From Arabidopsis thaliana (taxonomy: Eukaryota; Streptophyta; Magnoliopsida; Brassicales; Brassicaceae), in contig NC_003071.7 in assembly GCF_000001735.4 (NCBI RefSeq), positions 7,929,151 to 7,993,150 of the forward strand: 64,000 nucleotides of DNA, read 5' to 3'. How positions within the stretch are numbered: position 1 is the first letter of the stretch; every line of letters starts with the position of its first letter. Position numbers and translations under genes: made by a program. The notes below the pieces were generated by a model that saw nothing but the letters and a program-made list of their open reading frames with translations, had not been told where the DNA came from and did not search any database. Of the stretch, positions 35,562 to 47,697 are shown one piece after another.

Positions 35562-36678
35562 AGCCATTAATAAAATGCCTTTCTATCAAGAAGAGGACAT
35601 TTGAGAGAATCTATAAAGAACTAAGAATTTCGATGTATTTCTTATATTCTATTTGCTTTCTTTTTTTGTTTTTTTTTTTAATTTCTGTTTGGTTTTCAGA
35701 TATATAATAATCTCTCTCAATATCCATCCTATTCTAATCCAATCAATTTAAGTTCATATAGTAACAGTCTCGGAACATTCTATCAGTTTTATGGATTAAG
35801 CATACGAAAAATCAGAAATCATCGAGATTTGATCGATCAAACTTCGTATAAGTCGAAGTCATTATTATTTATTTATGATAAATTATAAATCGAAGTTGAT
35901 AGAGAAAAGCAAGACTTATTTTTGCACTATAAACCAACATCAATGCGTAGCATGAGATCAATAAACATAATCTTCACACTGAAATCGAAGGATTCACGAA
36001 ACAAAATTATTGATGTTCAATGAAAGAGGAGAAGATGAATGTTTCGAAGTTCGGTAACGGAGTAATTATGACTGCTAATATCCTTCGGGTTACCGTGAAC
36101 TACACGTTATGTAAGCAAATTTTGGGCGGGAACTTTTACACTCTTTTGTTTCTTAATATACACATTTATTTTTAAAATATTTCAGTTGTTGAAAATTAAC
36201 TAATACACTACAAGCTCAAATATTTATATATTTCTCTATATAGAAATAAATTTATGGACAAAAAAACGAAAATATGCTTAAACGTAAAACTAATATAAAC
36301 GATATTATTAAACACAATTTGTATAGGGGAAAAAAAAACGATCAAAGATTCAATTCTCCTGTCAAAGGATCAAATGTGAAAAATGGCCTTACAAATGGGC
36401 TAAAATATGGGCCTATATTTAATTTTTGGCCCATATCTGGATTCGAGTAGTCTCCAAACAACCGATGTGTCATACATAGCTCACAAGTCAGTCATAACTC
36501 ATAACCTAGCCACCGTGGGTTTATGCTCGGGCCTACCGGAGAGACATTTCCGACGACTGTGCACAATCATTTCTATTAACCTTGAGAGTACCATTTTCTC
36601 ATTCCGAAATGTTTGAATTGTAAAAGGACTTTTGTTTCTTGCTTGGGGTTTAGGAGGCTGCTTTTTAGTCGTATTTCA
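35562..36678. promoter_or_regulatory. Spacer and ATAD3 promoter with site II elements
   Basis: After the RL4 3'-UTR, which ends in poly-T-rich sequence near 35690, no gene is seen. At 36387-36435 three site II-type elements occur (ATGGGCTAAA, ATGGGCCTAT, TGGCCCATAT), about 250-290 bases before the ATAD3 ATG. Such TGGGCY elements, targets of TCP factors, are common in promoters of nuclear genes for mitochondrial and ribosomal proteins, which agrees with the product. Confidence 0.55.
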
Positions 36679-39600
36679 ATGGCTGCTTCTAGATTATGTT
36701 CCGCGGCGGCGATAGCTGCTGCGTTCACTTCAATGTCGATGTCACAGAACCGCGCTTACGCTGACTCGCGATTTCGCTTTCCTTTCTTCTCTTCTTCACC
36801 TCCGGCAGAAGAATCTCCAACCGATCATAAGTCTTCTTCGAATTCTAAATCGGAGACTAAACCTGACTCCGATGAGCCTAAAGGATCTGGTTTCGATCCT
36901 GAGTCATTGGAAAGAGGTGCTAAAGCTCTTCGTGAAATCAATAGCTCTCCTCATTCCAAACAGGTGATAATTGAATCTCTTTCGAGAAATCAACAAGCTC
37001 TAGAGTCGTTGATTCTTGTGTTTTGAGACGTTGCTTACATGTTATTGTGTTCACCAGGTGTTTGATCTAATGCGAAAGCAGGAGAAGACTCGATTAGCTG
37101 AATTAGCGGCTGAGAAAGAACATAATGAAGCTATTCAAGCTAGCAAGGACATTGTTAGTAACTTGCTCTTCCTTATGTTATATATTGAAAATTTGAGCAT
37201 GGAGGTTTTGATATGATGTTCCATTGCATTGTCTTTCAAGTTACATTCTCTAAATCTTATTAGGATGTTGGAATCAACTGTCTTTTCGGTGTCTTTGTTG
37301 TTTCCTGCTTCAAAGTTTTGCTGAACATTCGTTGCAGAATCTGAAATTTATTATGTTGTAACATTTTAAGTCTGGGAAGCGACAAATATGATTGTTTTAT
37401 GGGGCTTTGAATGAGCAGGAAAGACAGCGGAAATTGGCAGAGGATCAGAGAAATTTAGTGCAGCAACAGGCCCAAGCGAAAGCGCAAAATCTTAGATATG
37501 AGGATGAGTTGGCCAGGAAGAGAATGCAGGTACATTTTTAGAAAGAAACTGTGAACCTATGTGTAACATTTTAAGGTCTTGTGAGGGTTCTTTACTGAGA
37601 AGAAGTCTTTGACTTGGAAATTTTGCAGACAGATAATGAAGCTCAGAGACGGCATAATGCTGAATTGGTTTCGATGCAAGAAGCATCTTCTATACGGAAA
37701 GAGAAAGCAAGAATTGCCACGGAAGAACAGATTCAAGCACAGCAGCGCGAGACTGAGAAAGAGAGAGCGGAACTTGAGCGAGAAACAATTCGCGTGAAAG
37801 CTATGGCTGAGGCTGAAGGCCGAGCTCATGAAGCTAAACTCACTGAGGAGCAGAATAGAAGAATGCTTCTAGATAAGATAAATGGTGAAAGGGAGAAATG
37901 GCTTGCAGCAATCAACACGACTTTCAGTCACATTGAAGGTATGGAACTTATAAGCATTGTCCCTTAGATATACACATCTTGTTATACTTAGATTCCCTCA
38001 GTTTCTAGTTTCTTTTATATCTGTGGTTCTCCTTGGATTTTTCTGAAATTAAGCAACCTTCTGAGGAATATTTGAGAAGACAATCACCTGGCCAATTATG
38101 ATTCTCTTCTCTAGGAAGTTATATGCTTCTGATATTTTGGAAATGTGGCTTCATATTCACTTCCCTATATGATCTTGGCAGGAGGAGTAAGGACCTTATT
38201 AACTGATCGAAGTAAATTGATTATGACTGTTGGAGGAGTTACGGCATTAGCCGCTGGGGTTTACACAACTCGGTATGCATTGCTTAACATGATTTAAGAA
38301 GCCTAACATAAGTAAATTGATTATTATCGCATTTTTAAAACTTATACAGCTGTGATTTAAGAAGCCTAATCGTTCTTTTCTTGACAACAGAGAAGGTGCT
38401 AGGGTTACCTGGGGTTATATCAATAGAATTCTTGGGCAGCCATCACTGATCAGAGAATCTTCCATGGGCCGATTCCCATGGGCAGGCTCAGTGTCTCAGT
38501 TTAAGAACAAACTTAGCACAGCTGCAGGGGCAGCAGCATCTGCAGAAGGAGAAAAGCCTCTTGAAAATGTAATTCTCCATCGTTCTTTGAAGACGAGAAT
38601 TGAGCGTCTTGCAAGAGCCACAGCAAATACCAAGTCACATAAAGCACCATTCCGAAACATGATGTTTTATGGGCCTCCAGGTACCGGAAAAACTATGGTG
38701 GCGAGGGAGATTGCTCGGAAGTCGGTGAGTTTGTTTTCTTTATGCAACAGAGAACCTGAGCCAAGTTCAGGAATCTACAATAGATTGAACCATTACATGC
38801 CTCACTTATTTACATCTGTTTGATTATTTCGTTCTGCAGGGTCTTGATTATGCTATGATGACAGGAGGAGATGTTGCTCCTCTTGGTGCACAGGCTGTTA
38901 CAAAGATCCATGAAATATTTGATTGGGCTAAGAAATCAAACAAAGGGTTACTGCTTTTCATCGATGAAGCTGATGCTTTCCTATGCGAGTAAGATGCTTT
39001 CACCTTTTACCTCAAGCCTTCAGTTATATTACTGATTCTCATCTACTAGACCTCTAAAATATAGAATATAGTTGAACAAAAATTTCTTGTATTCTGATTG
39101 CAAACACAATTCCACAATGTAGTATAGTCGCAGTAGGATCAGTGGATTGTTCTTGCGCATTGTTACTTCTACTGTATCTCCAGAGTTCTCTTGTCTTAAT
39201 AGTTATCAAATTCTTGATCTTTTATCACAGACGTAACAGCACTTACATGAGTGAGGCTCAGCGCAGCGCTCTGAACGCGTTGCTCTTTCGAACCGGTGAT
39301 CAATCGCGGGACATAGTCCTTGTCCTGGCTACAAACAGACCTGGAGATCTCGACAGTGCAGTCACTGACAGGATCGACGAAGTTATCGAGTTTCCTCTCC
39401 CTGGTGAAGAAGAACGCTTCAAGCTCCTCAAGCTCTATCTCAACAAGTACCTAATGGGTGACGACAAGAAAGGTGAGAAAGACTCAAACCTTAAATGGAG
39501 CAACTTGTTCAAGAAGAAGAAGTCACAGAAGATAACCATTGAAGGAGACCTAACCGACCAAGTGATTAAAGAAGCTGCAAAAAAGACAGAAGGCTTTTCT

Positions 39601-39765
39601 GGTCGTGAAATCGCTAAGCTTGTCGCCGGTGTTCAAGCTGCGGTATATGGACGACAGGATTGTGTCTTGGATTCCCAACTTTTTGAAGAAATTGTGGATT
39701 ATAAGATCGAAGAACATCACCAGAGAATCAGACTTGCGACTGAAGGTGGCCAATCGTTTCCGTAG
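36679..39765 (+). CDS. ATAD3-type mitochondrial AAA+ ATPase
   Basis: Exons 36679-36963, 37058-37153, 37419-37529, 37629-37938, 38182-38272, 38391-38724, 38840-38988 and 39231-39765 give 636 residues. ATAD3 proteins sit in the mitochondrial inner membrane and help organise nucleoids and membrane contacts. Order: basic/Ala-Ser-rich N-terminus ([20 protein letters not shown]), a Ser/Pro linker, a long charged coiled coil (about 80-270, e.g. [20 protein letters not shown]), a membrane segment ([18 protein letters not shown]), then the AAA module. Walker A is GPPGTGKT, Walker [11 protein letters not shown], and sensor/arginine finger region [20 protein letters not shown]. The ATG at 36679 was chosen because the open frame upstream has no other ATG. 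Matches At2g18330. Confidence 0.94.
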
Positions 39766-40249
39766 ATCTTTTTGTATCACCGAATCACTCCGTTGTTTCG
39801 ATTCTATTAAACTGAAATAGTAACATTGTTTGAGTAACCGGTTCAATTTCGGTTAGCTGGAATTTGGTCCAATTTTTATCGTAGGTTTCCCGGTTATACA
39901 AACCGCTTCAGACACATGTGATGTGACCTCTCTAATCTTATTGCTTTCAAGTTTCAAAGTGTGGTCTCTGAGGGGAACACGGCCAGCCGTATAATAGGAC
40001 ACGTGGTGAATACTCAGAGAAAGCTCCACAACCAAACCGCATCCTTGGTTGCCACGTAACCTCGTGCAAACACGTGGCGAACAGTAACCGCTTCTCGGAA
40101 AGACCTCTGGTCTTTGGATTCGAACGTCTCTCTATAACTATAACTTCCGAGGACATTGGAACTAGGATCAAAACTTTTTAAAAAGGGACAAAACTAAATT
40201 GGTCATAGCAAATTCAAAGAAGTTTGATTCGGAATCACTGGTTAAAGAG

Positions 40250-41875
40250 ATGATGGAGAGAAGAAGAACGGCATTGGTATTGTTTGTGGTAGTGGTGGTG
40301 TTGACGTGGCAAGAGGGTGTATTGGGGAAATGGTTAGAGTCGACGGCGAAGGAAAAGACCGGTTCATGGGCTGGTTGGGTCTCCGACAAAATCACCACGT
40401 AAGTGATATCTAATATCCGAAACTGAAACACACCTGTGGTTGAATCTGTCCTTTACGTAACCATCACGTTGATCCAATTCAGTCTATACTTTCTCTCATT
40501 TGGATGTTAAGTACGTGTTTAGTGAGATTAGTAATGTCTTATTGCGTTTTTTATTGGAATCTTTAGATTCGTTCACTACATTGGATATTTACGCATGTAT
40601 TTGGCCGTAGTTAAGTGAGTGATTGAGAGGTAACGTTTTACTTCTTTTCCCAGTGGATTTGGTACTAAGAAAGAAGAAACAGGAATTTATCAAAAATCTA
40701 AAGATGAAGCAAGAAAAGCGGCTCAAGCCGCGGAAAACTATGCTTATGACAAGGCAAATTACGTCAAGGACTCTGCTTACGACAATGCAGGTTACGCCAA
40801 GGATTTTGCTGAGAACAAGGCAGAGTACGCAAAGGATTTCGCTTATGACAAGGCTGGTGATGCAAAGAACATGGCATACGAAAATGCGGGCTATGCTAAG
40901 GATTTTGCATATGACAAGGCTGGTGATGCAAAGGACATGGCTTATGAGAAAGCGGGCCATGCCAAAGATTTCGCCTATGATAAGGCAGGCAATGCTAAGG
41001 ACATGGCCTACGAGACAGCGGGATATGCAAAGGATTTCGCCTATGATAAGGGAGGCTACGCGAAGGATGTTGCCTATGATAAGGCAGGCAATGCAAAGGA
41101 TATGGCATATGAGAAGGCGGGAAATGCGAAGGACATGGCCTACGAGAAGGCGGAACACATAAAGGATTTCACATATGATAAAGTGGGATCTGCTTACGGA
41201 AGTGCACAGAGTATGATGGACTCTGGTTATGATAAGGCCGGTGATGCCAAGGACATGGCCTATGAGAAGGCAGGCATAGTAAAAGACATGGCATATGATA
41301 AAGCGGGGGATGCAAAGGACGTGGCTTATGAGAAGGCTGGCATTGCCAAGGATATGGCCTATGATAAGGCGGGCAATGCCAAGGACATGGCCTATGATAA
41401 GGTGGGATCTGCTTATGGCAGTGCGCAGAAGGCAAAGGATTCTGGTTATGAGAAAGCTGGTGAGGCCAAAGACTACGCCTACAAGAAGGCTGGCAATGCA
41501 AAAGACATAGCTTACGAAAAGGCCCAAGATGCAAAAGACTTTGCATATGACAAGGCGGGTTACGGATACGACAAGGCCGGTGATGTGATTAGGATGGCAA
41601 CGGATAAGAGCGGTGAAGCCTATGAAGGAGCCAAAGAAAAGTCAAAGAGTGCCAAAGACACGGCAGGAGAAGCAATGGATGATTCTATTGACTACATGAA
41701 AGACAAATCACACAATGCCAAAGATGGAGCAACTAGAGGATTTGAAGAAGCCATGGAAAAAGTCGGCGAAAAGTACGGTGTAGCCAAAGAATCCACAAAA
41801 TATGCTTATGAAACCGCAAAGAAAAAGGCTTCTCAAGTTGCGGGAGAAATAAGAGACCGTTATGCTGAGCTCTAA
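40250..41875 (+). CDS. LEA-like protein with signal peptide and ~22 eleven-residue repeats
   Basis: Exons 40250-40398 and 40654-41875 give 456 residues. The N-terminus MMERRRTALVLFVVVVVLTW with a small-residue site around 24-26 is a good ER signal peptide, so the protein probably enters the secretory pathway, unlike most LEA proteins. The body, about residues 79-360, is an array of 11-residue units with consensus AY(D/E)KAGxAKDM, expected to form amphipathic helices on drying. Two interruptions, VGSAYGSAQ, lie 73 residues apart. The last 90 residues are a more general group 3/LEA_4 type sequence (SAKDTAGEAMDDSIDYMKDK). LEA proteins protect membranes and proteins during dehydration; this role is inferred. 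Matches At2g18340. Confidence 0.92.
40742..41584 (+). repeat. 33-base tandem repeat array within the LEA coding sequence
   Basis: About 22 in-frame units of 33 bases encode AY(D/E)(K/N)AG-x-AKD-(M/F/V). Units differ mainly at the eighth and last codons and at third positions (GAC/GAT, AAG/AAA, GCA/GCC/GCG). A higher-order unit is visible: GTGGGATCTGCTTA(C/T)GG starts at 41183 and again at 41402, 219 bases apart, so a block of about six units was duplicated. No stops occur in the opposite strand over most of the array. Confidence 0.9.
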
Positions 41876-41971
41876 AATCAATTTGTTATACAATAAACAC
41901 AAAGTCTTTAAGTTAAAGCAATGTTGAACAAAGAGAAGTAAAAATAGTATATATATATATATAGAAATCTC

Positions 41972-42760
41972 TTACAAATCCTTCTTCTTTGCTGCTTGTT
42001 TATTGTTGTGCATCCAAACTTTAAACACTTGTCTTTTAACTTTAATCTCACGACAAAACCGATTCACTTCATCATCTTCTAGTTTTGTCATTCTCCAACC
42101 AATCTTCTCAGCAAACTCCATCATCTTCTCCTTCTGTTCTTCATTAAACTTTGTCCTAAACCGTTTCTTGGGTTGATAATGATGAAACTGATCCACTCCA
42201 TAACCACTAAAAGATTGATGAAACTTGTTTAGATCCTCCGTCGATGACTCCGCCGCACAACCACCACCACCACCAAAACTCATCATTATCGGAGACACGT
42301 GGCGGCTTCCGAGTGGTCTCTGTGAATGGCCAAAGCTATTGAAATTGACAACAAACAAACCATCGATCTCTTTTCTATGGAAGCTCCGGTGGCAATCACA
42401 AGCTGCACAAAGAAGAGACTCCACCGTGCCTTCTTCCCCGGAAGACATAAACTCGCCGCAACCGTCGACAACGTGTCCACCGGAGCTCGCCGCGTGATTC
42501 TTTTGGCATTCTCTATACCTTGCCTTCCCCGGAGAAGTAGTTTGAGGCCTAGCGTATGATCTTGGAGCATGAGATATAGAAATTGGGTTAGTATCAAGAT
42601 CCGGATCCGGATCCGGGTCCGACCCGTTTCTTTTGGTGGTGGGTTTCTCTTTGTTGGCGGTTTGGGAGTAAGTGTACGGAGGAAGACGATGATGATCTAG
42701 AGCTGATGATTTTCTTCTTGTCATCTCCATTTTCTCATCTTTCTTCTCTCTAACTTCCAT
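41972..42760 (-). CDS. ZHD6: Zinc finger homeodomain transcription factor ZHD6 (ATHB24 type)
   Basis: An intronless coding region of 262 residues, as usual for the ZF-HD family. The dimerisation zinc finger spans about 80-132 (YRECQKNHAASSGGHVVDGC, then CAACDCHRSFHRKE), with the conserved Cys/His set intact. A Gly-rich linker precedes the homeodomain at about 197-258 (KKRFRTKFNEEQKEKMMEFA), with recognition helix VKRQVFKVWMHNNK; Met replaces the usual Phe after Trp, as in other ZHDs. The N-terminal DPDPDPDLD run is low-complexity. ZHD proteins form homo- and heterodimers in the nucleus and are regulated by MIF peptides. Convergent with the LEA gene, about 100 bases apart. Matches At2g18350. 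Confidence 0.94.
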   Translation of the reverse strand: MEVREKKDEKMEMTRRKSSALDHHRLPPYTYSQTANKEKPTTKRNGSDPDPDPDLDTNPISISHAPRSYARPQTTSPGKARYRECQKNHAASSGGHVVDGCGEFMSSGEEGTVESLLCAACDCHRSFHRKEIDGLFVVNFNSFGHSQRPLGSRHVSPIMMSFGGGGGCAAESSTEDLNKFHQSFSGYGVDQFHHYQPKKRFRTKFNEEQKEKMMEFAEKIGWRMTKLEDDEVNRFCREIKVKRQVFKVWMHNNKQAAKKKDL

Positions 42761-44265
42761 CTTTTCTGATCTTGAAGCTTCTGAATAAAGAAAACCCTAA
42801 TATATAACTTTTCTCTTAAACAAACATTAAAACTTTCTTAGTAATCTCTCTCCAAAACCCTAAGCTATTTTGATTAAAGAAATCATCATAGCTTTAGCTT
42901 CTCATAAACCTATAGAGAAAATGAAGATGATAAATATCTCTTCCAAAGTTGAAACCTTTTTAAAAATTTTGACTTTGACTTTTGTATTAGTGATAGCCCA
43001 CCAAAACCTACTAGACTAATCTCAAGTCTACAAGCAACTAAATTAAAGGGGAAAACTTATCTAACCCCATTTAAGAAGAGATCAAGAAAAGAAAATAAAG
43101 TTTAGGTCGTTACTAATGGAGAAAGAGAAAAGAGGAGAGAAGAAGACACTATTGGTCCTTCTAGAGAGAGAATTAGAGAATCGTGTTTCCTATTGCCCAT
43201 CAATTTCCGAGAGAGAAAAAAAATCTAATGAAGGAGCCAAGTGGGTTTGGTCTGTGCCAATAATAATAATAACACAGTCCACTAAGAAACAAGAGATGGA
43301 GAGAGAAAGTAAGATGTGGACTTGTAGCAGACAGTGCCACGTTGTTTCTCTATCATACAGTGTCCGCACATTGGTCGCAATACATCTTTCTTTTATTGGT
43401 TTTTAATGTTGAGTAATGATAAAATTATCTTGTGTTAATTAAGTCGAATGTCAACAATTAGTATAGTTGATGAGATTAGTGTCTGTGGCTTAGCGTAAAA
43501 TTAGCGATGTAAGTAGGTTTAGTACGATCAGTGCAACATATTATGGTGCATGCATTAAATATTGTTTGTAAAATAAAATGAAAGATTGAATACCTTATGA
43601 ACATTTACTTTGTAAAATAAATAAGATAACCAAAATATTGTTTGTAAAATAAGCGAAAATCGAATTGGTCGAAATATTTGTAATATATGGTATGGTCTCT
43701 TATCTACTTTGATCTGATTTTTAAAATTCAGACAACCAAAATAAGATGATTTGGGCAGAATTTTTTCTCAACTCTTTTATTTTGCGCTAATTAGAGTAAC
43801 CAATCACATTCTTAATGTTTTTTTCCGTACACACCCTTAATGTTTAAAGTTATGAAAACATACAATAAATAAAAAAAATGGAGTAATCGACAGTGTTTTG
43901 ACCGGATTTGTGTTTCATAATGCAATCCTTACACAATTCTCATTGGAGAGCTTTATTTCATTTTATTTTTTTGGGAAAAACTGGAGAGCTTTTACCGGAC
44001 TTTTAATATATAAAAACTTATGAAAAAAATTCTTAATAGGCTTTTCTTCCACTTGTCAATTTATATTTAATATTAAATTTTTCATTTTAGTGTAAGTTAC
44101 ATTAAAATAACAATATTTATTGTTAAGATATTCAAAATAAGTATCTAATGGATGAGAATTATGGTTTAGAAGAATAAATATAAAATCAAAACAAAAAAAA
44201 AGAACAGAAAGTGGACGAATGATGTTCTACTTGACATATAAAACTAAAACTAAATCTTCAAACCA

Positions 44266-44313
<48 letters not shown>

Positions 44314-47300
44314 TTTTAGTTACGGTTGATTTCTCCAAAATGGAGCCAAAAGATCAGTAGACCATGATAGAAGAACAAAAAAAGGATTTTAGTGCTGGAT
44401 AATGATTATGATTCGTTGATGACATACAGGATTATTATCATTTGTTTAGTTAGTTGAACAATTATATTTAAATTGAATGGTCAGTCTAGATACATGTAAC
44501 TATATGCATTTCTCATGTGCGACATATCTCATCCCATATGCTGTTCCTCGCGGCCACACGTTCGGGGAAATCTAACTTGATTTTTTTTACAATAAACAAT
44601 ACTAGTACTTCGTGAAGAAAAAGAATTACTAACATTTTGAGATTCTTAATTTCTAATAATGCCTTTTTTAGAAGAAAAAAAAATCAAAGTTTAGGAGAGA
44701 GGAAAATAATAATATTCTAAAGTTTACAACTATCATCTAAGAAACTAGTATATATCATTCTATCATTGTACTTTTTTAAATATAACATTTATCATTATAC
44801 AAAAAAATTCATAACATCCTATGAAAAATAAATAAAACTTAGGCTTCTTTCATTTTTTAAATGTGAAAAAAACAGACACAAAATCTTAATAAATTGAAAA
44901 GGGAGGATTATAAAGGAAACAAAGCCTCATTTGAAACTTAAGTATAATTGTTTTGAAGTATATTACTGATATCTATTTAATATGATTATATATTTATATA
45001 TATGTAATGATAATCTATTTTACAATTAGTAGAAATTATTATTTTTATTGATATAACATATTTTTTTATGTTTCATTTAATAACATTTTATGATTTGGTC
45101 GAGTAATTTAGTGATTCTTTTTATAAAAAAAAATAGTAAGGAGGAACATTGGACCAGACAAAAAAATACCAAAAAAATACAGTAAGGAGGAACATAAATT
45201 TTGAAGAAAATAATAGGAATGACTTCTGTCATTCAAAAAATGATTAAAAATCTTTTTGTTCAAAATGTTTCATACAAAATAAATAAATAACATGTTATTT
45301 TCTAATCATAGCTCATCATATAGAGGCCAATTTCCTTTTTAGATTATAGCAATATATTACAACAAGAAATTTATATCTAAAAATAGACTTATAAATTTTA
45401 AAAAACTAGCTAATAGTTTGTTGATTAAACAATTAAAGTGCTAGATTTTTACTTAAACATAAAATAATATGTTATATTAATGATATTATTTTTACAATTA
45501 ATGATATTATTTCAATTTAAGTAAGAACTAAAATAACAAATTGATTAAACAATTAAAGTGCTAATTCTTTTATTTTTGGATGACATGACATTTAAGAAGA
45601 AACTATGTTGAATAGTGAATACAAAGCACAAGAATCTATTAAAAAAAAATCTTTAAAAGCAAAAAGTCATATGCTAATCAAAATGAGTGGAAAGTTCCAT
45701 CTTGAAAGTTTTTCTCCTTGATTAATCCTTGTGATTATAACTCATTACAGATGTAAAACACATAATGCACAAAAATAAAAATTCATGATGTTACTATGTT
45801 GGTTAAAAATTATTTAATTAATTTTTATGATATAGTGAAAAATAAATAACTGATTGTAACTTATATGTGATCGATTAAGCTCTAACGTATATAAGAAAAC
45901 CATGCCAAAAATGGTATACAAAATTTTATATTATGACTTTAAAATTTCCAAAAAATTCTAACATAATGTTGATTAAATTGTTCGTTATGTTTTATTTTAT
46001 ATACCAACACCATAATTTATATAGATAAACAGAACTGGCGTAAAAATACATTAAAAATATATATCTACATGACCAGGGGTAATGCATCTGGATTCTCTGT
46101 CTGGTAACAGAATATTTTCTACATGAATTTAAATTGCTATTGTGTTAAAATATTTCTCTAACCTTTACTTTTCTTAAACATGTCGGCAATGACAACTAGT
46201 TATGGATCAATTTCCGAGCAATCAGATAAGAGAAATATTAAAATAATTGTATACTATTGTGTATCTGCTATAATTATATTTATTTTAGAGTATAAAATAA
46301 AAATGTTTGTATGGTAAAATTCGTGTAATGCACTGGGCATGCACGTGGCAGTTCCCCAGCCTTTTTTCTTGCACTCTTTGACCGAGTGGCGAGTGTTAAT
46401 TGCTTTTACTATGGTTGATGACACTCTAATTACTAGTAGTTGGACGACAGCAGGTAAATCAGTAAAGTAATCATGCTTATTAAAAATACTAGGAGTATTA
46501 TTTTTGTGTTACATTAAGCTCACCCTTAAAATAGATAAATGCAACAAAAGATCTATTTACTTCTAAGACATTTCTTAAAATTATTAAGTGTAGAGAAGAA
46601 TGAAGAAAACTTGATTAAAAAAAATTGTGTGTTTGGTCTCTAAAACTGAGAAATTGATGAGAGTTTAGAAATGAAAGTCACACAATATCATTACTCTCTC
46701 GTTTTTGTCAATAATTTATTCATAACTGATGTTACAGTATTTATTTTAATTTTTATTTTCCACTAGCATACTTGAAAGGCTGAAATGAACCCAAAAACAA
46801 AAAAAACAAAAACAAAAAAACTTTAAACAAAAACTATATACCTAATACCTAGATAAACGAAAAGTAAAAGAACTCCAAAAATGAAAGCTAAACGAGACTA
46901 AAAAAGAAACGCACCAACTTGCTCACTTTGAGTTCTTGAAGCTCAATGACAATCTGGTGGAGCCAAGCCAAGTGATTTAAGGGAAATTTGATTTTATGTT
47001 CATTAGATTTTAAGAAGAATATGCAGTGGTTCTTCTCCTCAAGAAGAAGAACAAAGATGTGAGAGTAATGAGAAGAAAAAAAACGAAAGGGTTATTTCGT
47101 ATGCTTATAGTAGTTGAAAATAAGGCAAGTATTCAGATATATTTAGAGTATCTCCACCAGTAGTCTCTCAATGAGATACCTGACAAAAAAATATAACTAA
47201 AAAATAAAAAGTAAGAGAGAAGGAAAAAAAAGTAAGAGAGAATGAGAGTTGAGTTTCTCGTAGGAGAAACTTTGAGAATCTATTGTCATCCAATTTGGAA

Positions 47301-47690
47301 AGTTGTCATCGTACTATTAGTTCAACTATTAAATAACAATTATTATATATGTCTTAATTAAAATATTAATATATTTTTTTTTGAGAAACTTTCCTTACTT
47401 ATACTTAAATTCTTGATGATAGAAAAAAAAAAAAAAAACATTTTAGTGGATTCAATATGTCTTCGGACCCATTGACACTTTTGTAATTGGGCCGTATAGA
47501 TATTAGGCCCTATAACTAGAAGATCCTCATTCTCTGATTCATAGAAAATCAAAATACTAGTGACATAGAATTGAACCATAGATTATTTTATGAAATATAA
47601 TATATCAGGTTACATTATTTTGAAAGAAGAACTGAAACCAAAGAAATAAGATAAATAAATTCATTCGGTGTTGATGTGAGAATCGATTAC
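42761..47690. other. 4.9 kb AT-rich gene desert
   Basis: The first 700 bases are the ZHD6 leader and promoter, including an AGAGAGA-rich stretch at 43115-43215. Beyond this I see no gene. The desert holds a (TA)n tract at 44268-44312 and a 23-base direct repeat at 45421-45443 and 45541-45563, exactly 120 bases apart. A purine-rich region lies at 47205-47255 and short poly-A/poly-T tracts are scattered. The 96-codon frame at 43116 follows the GA-rich tract and looks like composition, not a protein. Confidence 0.6.
44268..44312. repeat. (TA)n microsatellite
   Basis: An uninterrupted alternating AT tract of about 44 bases, starting in CCAAGATATA and ending before CTTTTAG. Such tracts vary in length between accessions and can extrude as cruciforms. 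Confidence 0.95.
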
Positions 47691-47697
47691 ATCCAAA

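Noticed and set aside
40589-41527. A 312-codon open frame on the minus strand, hydrophobic and rich in Ile/Leu/Cys/His
   Set aside because: It is the exact antisense of the LEA repeat array. The 33-base repeat lacks antisense stops, so the frame is a by-product of periodicity; there is no family similarity.
43116-43406. A 96-codon frame starting with ATG, MEKEKRGEKKTL
   Set aside because: The composition follows a GA-rich tract upstream of ZHD6; there are no domains and no supporting splice or promoter pattern.
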